Source: Betaproteobacteria bacterium (GTDB lineage Bacteria; Pseudomonadota; Gammaproteobacteria; Burkholderiales; Rhodocyclaceae). Taken from it: a DNA stretch of 64,000 bases. The notes beneath the pieces are model-generated. The model saw only the letters and a program-made list of their open reading frames with translations. It was not told the origin of the DNA and searched no databases. The stretch lies in NCBI GenBank assembly GCA_020621405.1, contig JAHRYN010000006.1, positions 94,868 to 158,867 on the forward strand, written 5' to 3'. The position numbers were made by a program, and so were the translations under genes. Shown here one piece after another: positions 52,903 through 61,815 of the stretch (position 1 is its first letter; each line of letters begins with the position of its first letter).

Positions 52903-52915
52903 ACCCCGAGTGCGG

Positions 52916-54964
52916 TCAGTGTCCCTTGGCGTGTACTTCCCGCGCACGCTCCACCAGCGCATCCAATCCGAACTTCTTCAGTTTCAGATAAAGCGTGCTC
53001 TTGGCTATGCCCAGCGAGCGCGCGGCGAGCGCCATATTGCCCCGGCTGCCATCGATGGCGCCGAGAATCGCCTCACGTTCGGCTTCTTCCAGTCGCCGAC
53101 TGTCTCCACGGGGTTCACCACCGTTGAACATCGAGTGTTCGGCCGTCGGCGGCGTATCGAAGATGCGGATTCCGCGGGTCGGTTCGGGTGCGATCAGCGC
53201 ACGCGGCCGCTCTCCGGTCAGCAACATTGATTCGAGCACATTACGCAATTCACGCACATTGCCCGGCCAGGAGTACGACGACAGATCGGCGATTTCCGAG
53301 GCAGACAGCTGCGGCACCGGCACACCGTGGTGAAGTGCAAGCTTTTCGAGCAGCGCTCGAGACAGTACGGGAATGTCGGTCAGGCGATCGCGCAACGGCG
53401 GAATCCGTATGCTGGTGACTGCGACGCGATAATAAAGGTCCATCCGGAAGCGCCCATCGGTCACTTCCTTCCGCAGATCGCGATTGGTTGCCGTAATCAG
53501 CCGGAATTTCACCTTGCGAGGCGCGTTTTCTCCAAGGCGATATATTTCGCCCTCTTCCAGCACGCGCAACAGATGCGGCTGCATGTCGAGCGGCATTTCG
53601 CCCAACTCGTCGAGGAACAGCGTGCCACCGTTGGCGGCCTCGATCTTTCCCATCATTCCGCCCCGGCGGGCACCGGTGAAAGAACCTTCCGCATAGCCGA
53701 ACAGTTCGGTCGCCAGCAGTTCACGGGACAGGCCACCGCAGTTCACAACGACAAACGGCGCCGATTTTGCGCTGCCGCAATCGTGGATACCCTTCGCGAA
53801 CACTTCCTTGCCAACACCCGTTTCACCCAGCAGCAGCACGGGAACGTTGGACTTGGACAACTGGCGCGCACGCTCGACCGACTCGACCAGCACCGGATCC
53901 TTGCCCACCACGCAATCCAGCTTGCTGGCTTCATGCGGCATGCTATCCGTCGCGAACGCTGCTGCATTGCTGTGCAGCGGACGAGGCTTGAAGATCGGAA
54001 TGGTCAGCAAGGTGCCGATGCGTTGTCCGTTGTCGAATACGGGCTCAAGCCATTCGGGGGCGATCCAGCCCTGAAGCCCGGCCGGCAGGCCATCGTCGGT
54101 GGCGTGACCAAGGGAGATCGAGGCAATGTCGAGCTTGCGCGAACCAATGCGTCCGCTGGCAAGCTGGTTCAGCGCCTCTTCCGCTCGCTCGTTGGCCTTG
54201 ACCGGATTGCCGCGACGATCAAAAACGATGACACCATCCGAACTCGAATGCGTAAGCCGGTGCATGCATCGCTCCAGCAGGCGGAAACGGATGCTCATCT
54301 CGTGCTTCGCCAGCCGTCCTTCAATCTTGCTGGCCGTGGCAACAACCAGAGCCAGGCTGTGCCTGTTGTAGGTCTGCTGTAGCCCCGAAACGTCGATAGC
54401 ACCCAGCACGCTGCTGTCGTAAGGATCGAGAATGACCGTTGAGGAGCAGGTCCAGCGCTTGATGCCGGCGCAATAGTGTTCTGCGGAGTGAATCTGAACC
54501 GGATGACGCACCGCAATCGCCGTACCGATGGCATTCGTGCCACAGGCCGTTTCGCTCCAGCTCGCACCTGGCGTCATGTTCATCGTCGCCCCCTCGTCAC
54601 GAGTGGCGGGATCGCCTTCCAGACTCAGGATCGTTCCGCTGTGGTCGGTAAGCACCATGATAGTGCCGGTTTCCGCCAGAAAATCGCGCGCCATCGCCAT
54701 TACGGGCGTACTCGCGCTGAGCAGGTCACCGTGCTTTTGCTGCAGCGAATAGAGCGAGTTTTCACTCAGCGGAGGCGGGGCTTGGTATTTCGCCGGATCA
54801 ACGTGCGCGTTGAGGCAGCGACGCCAGGAATCGTCGATCAGCCTTCTGAGCGCATCTGAGCTGGATTCTTCCCCATTCAAGACTCGCTCCCAGTGTGTCA
54901 TTACATCCTGATCACGTTCTGGCCGGGAAAACATCTGGCTTTGATCGTCGTCCCTCATTTCCAT
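52916..54964 (-). CDS. AcoR-family sigma-54-dependent transcriptional activator
   Basis: A 682-residue enhancer-binding protein. An N-terminal sensor (GAF, about 70-225) is followed by a PAS-like segment (about 235-330), the AAA+ domain (Walker A G-E-T-G-V-G-K-E, 380-387; the sigma-54 contact loop reads G-S-F-T-G-A, 427-432) and a C-terminal Fis-type helix-turn-helix (about 640-675). This is the AcoR architecture, whose members respond to small metabolites such as acetoin and other carbon sources. ATG 54964 has an AGGAGG 5 nt upstream. It probably activates the neighbouring thiolase, CoA-ligase and exporter genes; I could not find a clear -24/-12 promoter by eye. Confidence 0.93.
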   Translation of the reverse strand: MEMRDDDQSQMFSRPERDQDVMTHWERVLNGEESSSDALRRLIDDSWRRCLNAHVDPAKYQAPPPLSENSLYSLQQKHGDLLSASTPVMAMARDFLAETGTIMVLTDHSGTILSLEGDPATRDEGATMNMTPGASWSETACGTNAIGTAIAVRHPVQIHSAEHYCAGIKRWTCSSTVILDPYDSSVLGAIDVSGLQQTYNRHSLALVVATASKIEGRLAKHEMSIRFRLLERCMHRLTHSSSDGVIVFDRRGNPVKANERAEEALNQLASGRIGSRKLDIASISLGHATDDGLPAGLQGWIAPEWLEPVFDNGQRIGTLLTIPIFKPRPLHSNAAAFATDSMPHEASKLDCVVGKDPVLVESVERARQLSKSNVPVLLLGETGVGKEVFAKGIHDCGSAKSAPFVVVNCGGLSRELLATELFGYAEGSFTGARRGGMMGKIEAANGGTLFLDELGEMPLDMQPHLLRVLEEGEIYRLGENAPRKVKFRLITATNRDLRKEVTDGRFRMDLYYRVAVTSIRIPPLRDRLTDIPVLSRALLEKLALHHGVPVPQLSASEIADLSSYSWPGNVRELRNVLESMLLTGERPRALIAPEPTRGIRIFDTPPTAEHSMFNGGEPRGDSRRLEEAEREAILGAIDGSRGNMALAARSLGIAKSTLYLKLKKFGLDALVERAREVHAKGH

Positions 54965-55204
54965 GGCCACCTCCTTTTTTGACTCGGAGGCAAACGGAAA
55001 CCTGTTGCATCGCAACCGACAGTCGCAATGCAGCGATTTCCGACTCCTCCAGGACCAGCGTAGCGACGTACTTCGAGGTACACCGTCTCGCAGGCTTGTT
55101 TAAAAAATTTGCCACGCCGGCCTGAGAAGCCAGTCGAGTGAAACAGAAACCAGACCAACAAAAATCTGATTTCATTACTGCAAATCATAAGCTTAGTGCA
55201 CAGC

Positions 55205-56410
55205 TTACTCCTGCCACAACTCCAGCGCCACCGCGGTCGCCTCACCGCCGCCGATGCAAAGACTCGCAACGCCACGGCGGCCACCGGAACGACGCAATGC
55301 ACCGATCAGGGTCACCAGCAGACGCGCTCCGGTAGCTCCGATCGGGTGTCCGAGCGCACAAGCACCGCCATTCGGATTCACCTTCTCCGAATCGAGGTTC
55401 AGATCACGAATGGCCGCCAGGGTGACTACCGCAAACGCCTCGTTGATCTCGAAAAGGTCCACATCATCGGTCTTCCAGCCGCTGCGCTCCAGCACGGTAC
55501 GAATGGAAAACGCAGGCGCCATCGGGAAACGGCGCGGTTCACCGGCATGGCTGGCATGCGCAACAAGCGTCGCCAGCGGCTTCAGACCGAGCGTTGCAGC
55601 ACGGGAAGCGCGCATCAGCACCACTGCCGCCGCTCCGTCGGATATCGAACTCGAATTTGCCGCGGTAACCGTGCCGTCCGGACGGAAAGCGGGCTTCAAG
55701 GTCGGGATCTTTTCCGGTTTGGCAGATGACGATTGTTCGTCGCGGGCGACACTAACACGCTCGCCACGCACCTTTCCCGGAACACTTACGGGCGCAATTT
55801 CCCACTCGAACGCCCCGGACTGTTCAGCTTCGCGGGCACGCAGCAACGAGCGCAGAGCCCAGGCATCCTGATCTTCGCGGGAGAACTTATATTCTTCGGC
55901 ACACTGTTCGGCAAAGATGCCCATCAGTGCGCCACGATCTTCGTATGCATCCTCGAGCCCGTCGAGGAACATGTGATCGATGACCCGATCATGGCCCAGG
56001 CGATAACCTGCGCGTGCCCGCGACAGGAGATAAGGCGCGTTGCTCATTGACTCCATGCCACCGGCGACGACGATTCCTGCCGACCCCGCGAGCAGTGAGT
56101 CATGCGCAAGCATTACGGCTTTCATGCCCGAGCCGCAAACCTTGCTTATCGTTGTGCAGGCCGACGAGTACGGCAGGCCGGCACCCAGCGCCGCCTGCCT
56201 CGCAGGGGCCTGTCCAAGCCCTGCAGGCAGCACGCAGCCCATGTACGCCTCATCAACATCGGCGGGCTGAACTCCGGCGCGCTGCACTGCAGACGTTATT
56301 GCGACCGCGCCAAGCTGCGGAGCACTCATCGCCGAAAGTGCCCCCTGGAATCCTCCCAGCGGGGTACGACTGACCGACACGATAACCACTGGATCATTAA
56401 TCGTCTTCAA
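55205..56410 (-). CDS. acetyl-CoA C-acyltransferase (thiolase)
   Basis: A 401-residue thiolase that cleaves 3-ketoacyl-CoA, or condenses two acetyl-CoA. The nucleophile is Cys92 in K-V-C-G-S-G-M-K-A. N-E-A-F-A-V, G-H-P-I-G-A-T-G and the second cysteine in L-C-I-G-G-G-E-A complete the active site. The start is TTG 56410 with GAGG 8 nt upstream; the nearby ATG (56429) is out of frame. It is followed by the AcoR-type gene on the same strand. Next to an acyl/acetoacetyl-CoA synthetase it would complete a short route from a ketoacid to acetyl-CoA. Confidence 0.94.
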   Translation of the reverse strand: MKTINDPVVIVSVSRTPLGGFQGALSAMSAPQLGAVAITSAVQRAGVQPADVDEAYMGCVLPAGLGQAPARQAALGAGLPYSSACTTISKVCGSGMKAVMLAHDSLLAGSAGIVVAGGMESMSNAPYLLSRARAGYRLGHDRVIDHMFLDGLEDAYEDRGALMGIFAEQCAEEYKFSREDQDAWALRSLLRAREAEQSGAFEWEIAPVSVPGKVRGERVSVARDEQSSSAKPEKIPTLKPAFRPDGTVTAANSSSISDGAAAVVLMRASRAATLGLKPLATLVAHASHAGEPRRFPMAPAFSIRTVLERSGWKTDDVDLFEINEAFAVVTLAAIRDLNLDSEKVNPNGGACALGHPIGATGARLLVTLIGALRRSGGRRGVASLCIGGGEATAVALELWQE

Positions 56411-56639
56411 CTTCGCGTCCTCGCTTCATGACACCGGAAAGCACTCGATACGTCGTGCACTCATTTCGGAGTTTCGACTGCTCCCAGGCCGACACAAACT
56501 TGCCGTCAGCCAGTTGCATCGGCCGGAAGTCTTCCATCTTCTGTCGAATGTTCACGTTGCAAACACCACGATCAAGACCGAAAAACGGACGGACCGAACA
56601 AACTCCTGTCCGATTTTACAACGTTCTGGTTTCGGACGC

Positions 56640-58604
56640 TCAAGCCCTTACTGTTCGGAGATTGACCACTTCGTCGATCGAGCGGGGATTTTCCATCGAA
56701 GACAGATCACCCATAGGTCTTCCTATGTAGGCGTTTCGCACGATTCGTCGTAGTACCTTACCGTTGCGGGTCTTCGGTATCTGCGCCAGCGCGTGGATGC
56801 GCGATGGCCGCAATGGTTTGCCGAGCAATCGGGCAACATGATCGGACAATTCGGCTTCCCATACGCTCCAGCCGGTATCCGGGCCACTGCGCATGTCGTG
56901 AAGCGTGACGAAGCACACCACCGCTTCGCCCTTGACCGCGTCGGGGACCCCGACTGCAACGGCCTCGGCAACCAGCGGATGGGAAACGAGCGCCGATTCG
57001 AATTCCGTCGGCCCGAGACGTTTGCCACCTATCTTTATCGTGTCGTCGCTCCGGCCATGTACGAACCAGTATCCGTCGCTATCAACGCTTGCCCAGTCGC
57101 CGTGTACCCACACCCCGGGAATCGACGACCAGTAACTTTCTTCGTAGCGTTCGTTGTCGTTCCAGAAGCCGTGGGTCATCCCAGGCCACGGCTGACGCAG
57201 TATGAGTTCACCGACACTGCCGCGTATGGGGCGTGCATCCGCATCGACCACATCGGCTGCCATGCCGGGAATCGGTCCGTTGAAACCACACGCCGTCTGC
57301 GGCAGGCCAGGAAAGCTGGCGAGAATGCCACCGCCGATTTCGGTACCACCGGAGTAATTGACTATAGGGCGACGGCTTTTGCCTATCGTTTCGAAAAGCC
57401 AAAGCCACGGGGTTTCATTCCAGGCTTCGCCGGTAGATCCGAATACTTTCAATGTGTCGATTGCACCCGGCGCCGGCAGCGCTTCGTGGCTCCCCATCAA
57501 CAGGCGTACCAAGGTTGGCGAAAGCCCCAGATGCGTCACGCCATGACGCTGAACCGTACGCCACAAGCGCCCCGAATCGGGGTAATCGGGTGTGCCCTCG
57601 CACAACACAATTGTTCCACCGAGCAATAGAGTACCGAACACCATCCATGGGCCCATCAACCAGCCCATATCGGTTACCCACATCAATGTGTCGTCTTCGT
57701 CGAAGTCAAAGGCCATCGCGATGTCCTGCGCAGCCTTTACCGGGAGACCGGCATGCGTATGCACAACTCCTTTGGGTTTCCCTGTCGTACCCGACGTATA
57801 GATCAGCATGAGCGCCTGATCAGCCGGATAGGCCGCCTGGCCACGGTCATCAGGCGAGCGGTCGGTCAACGTGCGGTAATCGAGCACCCCGTAAGGACGC
57901 ATTCCGGGGCGACGCACGTCGAGTCCCATCTTCAGTCGATCGACCACAACCACATGACGGACGGATTCACTTGCTTCGGCTGCCGCAAGCGCATCGCCCA
58001 GCATCCGGACCGGCCTTCCACGCCTGTGATATCCACTCGCGCATGCCAGTACGCAGGCTCCGGCGTCCCTAACACGCTGAGCTACCGAATCAGCCGAATA
58101 GCCTGAAAACATCGGTACGGAAATGATGCCCAAACGGGCCGCCGCAAGCATCATTACCGCGGCTTCCGGAATCATCGGCATGTAGATCGCCAGACGATCC
58201 CCTTTTTTCATCCCGAGTCCGCGCAGACCTGCGCAGACCCTCAATACCTCGTCGTCGAGTTCGCTATAAGAAATGCACCGTTCTTCACCGGCATCGCTTT
58301 CCCAGCGAATGGCGATTTTCCCCGGAGTGCGCCGGGCATGTTTTCCACAAATATTGTCAATCAGGTCCAGCCGGCCTCCGACGAACCACTCGGGCCACAT
58401 GATGCCGGCAGACATATCAAGCGTCTTTTCATACGGTACGACCCAGTCAAGTCCGATTTCCTGGGTAACACGATCCCAGAAAGTCGTCATGTCGCTTTCC
58501 GCATCTTCCTGAAGCTGATCTAGCGAACCATAGCCATAACGTTCGATGAAACGGGCAAGCCGCGTACCCTTCCATTCGTAATCCGATGGCGTGAATACCT
58601 TCAT
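56640..58604 (-). CDS. acetoacetate-CoA ligase/acyl-CoA synthetase-like enzyme
   Basis: A 654-residue adenylate-forming enzyme. The AMP-binding motif Y-T-S-G-T-T-G-K-P-K-G-V (about 270), N-Y-S-G-G-T-E-I-G-G (about 390), and a C-terminal domain with D-D-T-I-K-I-G-G-K-R-L-G-P and the catalytic lysine in K-T-R-N-G-K-V-L-R-R are present. The N-terminal ACAS-type cap and the length place it in the acetyl/propionyl/acetoacetyl-CoA synthetase group. It would activate a carboxylic acid to its CoA ester. ATG 58604 has AGGA 9 nt upstream. The downstream thiolase suggests acetoacetate or another 3-ketoacid as substrate. Confidence 0.9.
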   Translation of the reverse strand: MKVFTPSDYEWKGTRLARFIERYGYGSLDQLQEDAESDMTTFWDRVTQEIGLDWVVPYEKTLDMSAGIMWPEWFVGGRLDLIDNICGKHARRTPGKIAIRWESDAGEERCISYSELDDEVLRVCAGLRGLGMKKGDRLAIYMPMIPEAAVMMLAAARLGIISVPMFSGYSADSVAQRVRDAGACVLACASGYHRRGRPVRMLGDALAAAEASESVRHVVVVDRLKMGLDVRRPGMRPYGVLDYRTLTDRSPDDRGQAAYPADQALMLIYTSGTTGKPKGVVHTHAGLPVKAAQDIAMAFDFDEDDTLMWVTDMGWLMGPWMVFGTLLLGGTIVLCEGTPDYPDSGRLWRTVQRHGVTHLGLSPTLVRLLMGSHEALPAPGAIDTLKVFGSTGEAWNETPWLWLFETIGKSRRPIVNYSGGTEIGGGILASFPGLPQTACGFNGPIPGMAADVVDADARPIRGSVGELILRQPWPGMTHGFWNDNERYEESYWSSIPGVWVHGDWASVDSDGYWFVHGRSDDTIKIGGKRLGPTEFESALVSHPLVAEAVAVGVPDAVKGEAVVCFVTLHDMRSGPDTGWSVWEAELSDHVARLLGKPLRPSRIHALAQIPKTRNGKVLRRIVRNAYIGRPMGDLSSMENPRSIDEVVNLRTVRA

Positions 58605-58678
58605 GATCAGATCCTGTTCCTCGACAACCGGAAGAATCCGGTGACGCACTGGCCTCCCAGCCTGGGACAAACAGGGTT

Positions 58679-58713
58679 AAAAAAGCCCGCCCCCGCTGAT
58701 TGCGGGAGCGGGC
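58679..58713 (-). terminator. intrinsic terminator after the DUF1329 gene
   Basis: GCCCGC-CCCCGC (58685-58696) pairs with GCGGGAGCGGGC (58702-58713) with one mismatch around a 5-nt loop, followed on the minus strand by TTTTTT. It ends the exporter operon 47 bp past the stop of the DUF1329 gene and separates it from the CoA-ligase gene. Confidence 0.92.
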
Positions 58714-58759
58714 GAACATGCCGGGAGGAGGTACCAGCAATACTTTGAACTGCTGTTGC

Positions 58760-60079
58760 TTACTTGCCGGTAGCGACTTCTTCCAGCACGTTCAGCGACA
58801 CGTCGGTTTCCTTGACACCCTTCGGGTTGGACTTCATGTTCGACGACCAGTTGGTGGCATGGCCACGCTTGACGTCGATGATGTGTCCGATGACAGGCAT
58901 GACCGCCTTGTAGCCGTCGTCGCCGGTGTCAGGACGGTTCTGGAATATGAACATCTTCCAGAATTCGCCCTTGCGGTCGAGCGCGTAGCCCAGGTAGGGA
59001 CGCGGGAAGTCGACTTCCATGTACACCACCTTCTTGCTGTACGGGTGTTCCGGCGGGCAGACGCCTTCGACCACGAACACTTCGCGCGGCTCCCAGCCCA
59101 CGTCCGGCGCGGGGTTGAAGTGCGGCGGAATGTTGATGCCGATGCGCGGGAAGCGCTTGACCGGATCGTCAAACGACTGCTTGACGTCGACGCTCATTTC
59201 CGGGCTGTGCGCGATGGCCAGAATCCAGCGACGCTCGATCAGCTTGTTCGACAGGTACTTGGTCGGTGCTGCGTCCCAGATATCCCAGTCGTCGTACAGC
59301 TGGTCGGTACCGCCGATCGGGTCCATCCAGGCACCACCGGACAGACGGCGCACGCGGCGAACCGACTTCAGGTAGGCGTAGGAGTCGTCCGGCTTCTTCG
59401 AGTCAGGCTGGTTGTAACGCACCGAGAACAGGCCCAGACCGCGGATGTCCTGCGGGTAGGTCGCCACGAAGTAGGTCTTCTGCGAGATCGTGCCGTCGCC
59501 CACGGTGATCGGACCGCCGTCCAGACGGCCTTCCATGTAGTAACGACGGGACTGGAAGGCCTGAACGCGCTCGTAGCCCTTCTTTGCATCCAGGAAGGCC
59601 CAGGCGATGTCGCGCAGGTCCATCGTGGCGCCGTAGGTGGCTGCACGCAGATTCCAGATGATCTTGTCGCCGGCGTTCGGATCCTTCGGATCGATGGTGT
59701 CTGGCGGGAACAGCATGCCGGCCTGCCAGCCCGAGACCGTGCGGTCAGCCGGGTTGAACTTGACCACGCCGACGTTCTTCTTGGACCACTCCATGTACTT
59801 CGGGTCCATTTCGATCTTCTTCGAGTGCGCGAGCTTGATGGTCGTGTTGTAGTTCTTGATCATCCACTCGAGCTTTTCCGGAACCATGCTGGCGATGGTC
59901 TTGTTCTCGAAAGTCTCGTTCTTGATGCTGTCGAAGTTGTCCTTGTTGATGACGAAGCCTTCGTCAAGCTCCTTGGCCATCGTCTGGGCTGCGAACAGAC
60001 CGAGCGCCAGCGCCACCGCACCCGCAACTCCGGTGCGAACAGCGTTGCGACGGGCTACTGCGTTGTTGATACTTTTCAT
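58760..60079 (-). CDS. DUF1329-family periplasmic/outer-membrane-associated protein
   Basis: A 439-residue exported protein with a classical signal peptide cut after A-Q-T-M-A (about 35). The mature part has the DUF1329 pattern: W-N-L-R-A-A-T-Y-G-A near 145-155, R-R-V-R-R-L (about 242-247), and E-V-F-V-V-E-G-V with repeated R-Y-Y-M-type strands, consistent with the LolA-like all-beta fold reported for the family. DUF1329 genes usually travel with a DUF1302 gene and an RND exporter, as they do here. The protein may shuttle a hydrophobic molecule across the periplasm. Substrate unknown. Confidence 0.9.
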   Translation of the reverse strand: MKSINNAVARRNAVRTGVAGAVALALGLFAAQTMAKELDEGFVINKDNFDSIKNETFENKTIASMVPEKLEWMIKNYNTTIKLAHSKKIEMDPKYMEWSKKNVGVVKFNPADRTVSGWQAGMLFPPDTIDPKDPNAGDKIIWNLRAATYGATMDLRDIAWAFLDAKKGYERVQAFQSRRYYMEGRLDGGPITVGDGTISQKTYFVATYPQDIRGLGLFSVRYNQPDSKKPDDSYAYLKSVRRVRRLSGGAWMDPIGGTDQLYDDWDIWDAAPTKYLSNKLIERRWILAIAHSPEMSVDVKQSFDDPVKRFPRIGINIPPHFNPAPDVGWEPREVFVVEGVCPPEHPYSKKVVYMEVDFPRPYLGYALDRKGEFWKMFIFQNRPDTGDDGYKAVMPVIGHIIDVKRGHATNWSSNMKSNPKGVKETDVSLNVLEEVATGK

Positions 60080-60097
60080 CCTATCTGTCTCCTATGA

Positions 60098-61723
60098 TCA
60101 GAACTGACGCGTAACACGCATCACGAGCTGGCTCGCATTGTCGAAGTAGCCGAACAGTTGCGAAGTACCGTTGGTGAACTGGCCCTTGTTGCTGTCGCGA
60201 GCCCAGAAAATATCTGCTTCGATCTTGGCGTTCCAGTTGGCATTCAGCACCAGGGAAACGGCCGGAATCGCGAAGCCACCACCGTTCGACAGGTCAAAAC
60301 CGACAGCAAAGCTCGGATTGATTTCGTCGTTCTTGTAGTTAAGAACCGTGAATGCGGTCAGGATAGTGCTGTGCTCTTGCAGCTTCGTGCCAAATGCAAA
60401 CAGACGGGCCAGATCTTCCTTGCCGCTGTAGTCGATGACCATCGTGTCGAACAGCTGAATCGACGACAACGAAGGACGCGAGGTATGCAGAATGTCCTCG
60501 AGCTTCAGGTTCTTGTCGATGCGCAGCATCGTCGTGAGCGTATCCTTGGTCTTAACGCCATCAAGACCAACACCTACGTTGCCCGGAATATTCGGAACAC
60601 CGACGCCCGCCAAACCACCGCGACCGACGTTGTACGGCTGGTCGAACGTGTAAGCCACTTCGGCACTCAGAACTGCATCGAGCATTGCGCTGTAGCCGCT
60701 CACTGTCGCACCGACCACATCGATTTGCGGGTGGATCAGGTCGAAGAAACTGGCGTTGTCCGTACCGTTCGCCTTGACCGGGACACCCTTGTACGGATTG
60801 AACCTCGAGTTCGCAACCGGATCAGCCGAGAACGTCGTCAAGTAGGCAATCGAGTAATTCACATCGAAAGCCTCACCCTGCCAACGGATACCCCAAGTCA
60901 CATCCCTCATGTCGCCTTCTTTGTGGCGGCAGTTGTTGCCAGTCACCTGGCTCAGGTCGTAACCACGGTACGGCTGGAAGAACCAGCGGCCACCCTTGAT
61001 GTCATAGGTATTGCCGATGTCTTCGCAACGGTCCCAGCCCGGACGGATGTAAGCGGCGATAAGGCCGTTAGCTTCCGGAATACGGATCTTGGTCGACAAC
61101 AGGATAAGGGGCTTGCGCCACTCTTCGTTCTCGTCTTCGAAGAACAGGCGCCAGCTCAGGTCGTAGCCGTGAATCAGGTCCATCGCGTGGAAGAAGTCCG
61201 ACTCACCCCACACCAGTTGCTGCTTACCGAACTTGACAGTGATGCGGTCGCCGATCGGTGCTTCAACCCACAACTCGCGCATGTCCGCATTGTTGTAGTT
61301 TTCGGTGATGCTGTTGCCGCCATCCGTCGGAACGACAGAGCTGTGCTTGCGAAGATTTTCAAGGTCATTCAGGTAATTGGTCTTGAGTTCGCGATCAACG
61401 CGACCAATCGCCTTCCACTTCAGAGGACCAGTCCTCAGGTCGGCGTCCAGCAGCACGGAGCCGCGAACCATCGACAATTTACCGGCGCTGTCGTGACGCT
61501 GGTTTTTTGGAACATTGGCTGCCTTGAGTTCCGGCTGGTTTTCGAGGTTCATCGAAACCCAACCACGGGCATAACCGGACAGCGTGAAATCGATATCGCT
61601 GCCCAGCCAGTTGGTCTTGGACGCTTCCTCCGCGCCATGTGCGACGGGCATGCCCATCACTGCGAGCGCTGCTGCAACAGCCAGACCCGGTGCGGTCCGC
61701 CTGAAGATTCTGCTTCTTCTCAT
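60098..61723 (-). CDS. DUF1302-family outer-membrane protein
   Basis: A 541-residue beta-barrel-like protein. It has a signal peptide (to about 30, P-V-A-H-G-A), many alternating amphipathic strands, K-F-G-K-Q-Q-L-V-W-G-E-S-D-F-F (about 162-176, the family core) and a terminal phenylalanine as in outer-membrane barrels. ATG 61723 follows a GGAGGG site. It sits between the RND gene (upstream) and the DUF1329 gene (18 bp downstream). It may be a channel or adhesin that works with the RND exporter. Confidence 0.9.
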   Translation of the reverse strand: MRRSRIFRRTAPGLAVAAALAVMGMPVAHGAEEASKTNWLGSDIDFTLSGYARGWVSMNLENQPELKAANVPKNQRHDSAGKLSMVRGSVLLDADLRTGPLKWKAIGRVDRELKTNYLNDLENLRKHSSVVPTDGGNSITENYNNADMRELWVEAPIGDRITVKFGKQQLVWGESDFFHAMDLIHGYDLSWRLFFEDENEEWRKPLILLSTKIRIPEANGLIAAYIRPGWDRCEDIGNTYDIKGGRWFFQPYRGYDLSQVTGNNCRHKEGDMRDVTWGIRWQGEAFDVNYSIAYLTTFSADPVANSRFNPYKGVPVKANGTDNASFFDLIHPQIDVVGATVSGYSAMLDAVLSAEVAYTFDQPYNVGRGGLAGVGVPNIPGNVGVGLDGVKTKDTLTTMLRIDKNLKLEDILHTSRPSLSSIQLFDTMVIDYSGKEDLARLFAFGTKLQEHSTILTAFTVLNYKNDEINPSFAVGFDLSNGGGFAIPAVSLVLNANWNAKIEADIFWARDSNKGQFTNGTSQLFGYFDNASQLVMRVTRQF

Positions 61724-61815
61724 GTCTCCATTCCCTCCGTTTTGGCACTTCCAATGAGTCATCTGCTCACGCCAGGTGTGATCCTGAGATCAACACCCGG
61801 CGTGGCAAGCGACCC

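Larger units (their letters stand above)
52247..52915. other. long gene-free region upstream of the helicase
   Basis: These 669 bases lie downstream of the sigma-54 activator gene and upstream of the helicase gene, both on the minus strand. They contain a hairpin at each end of interest (52876-52902 and 52493-52517). The remainder has no convincing coding frame. A long 5' leader for the helicase mRNA is likely, since RNA helicase genes often have regulated leaders. Confidence 0.45.

Noticed and set aside
56411-56639. Sigma-54 (-24/-12) promoter upstream of the thiolase
   Set aside because: I looked for GG-N10-GC with TGGCAC/TTGCA context on the minus strand; the TTGCA near 56566-56570 lacks a matching -24 half.
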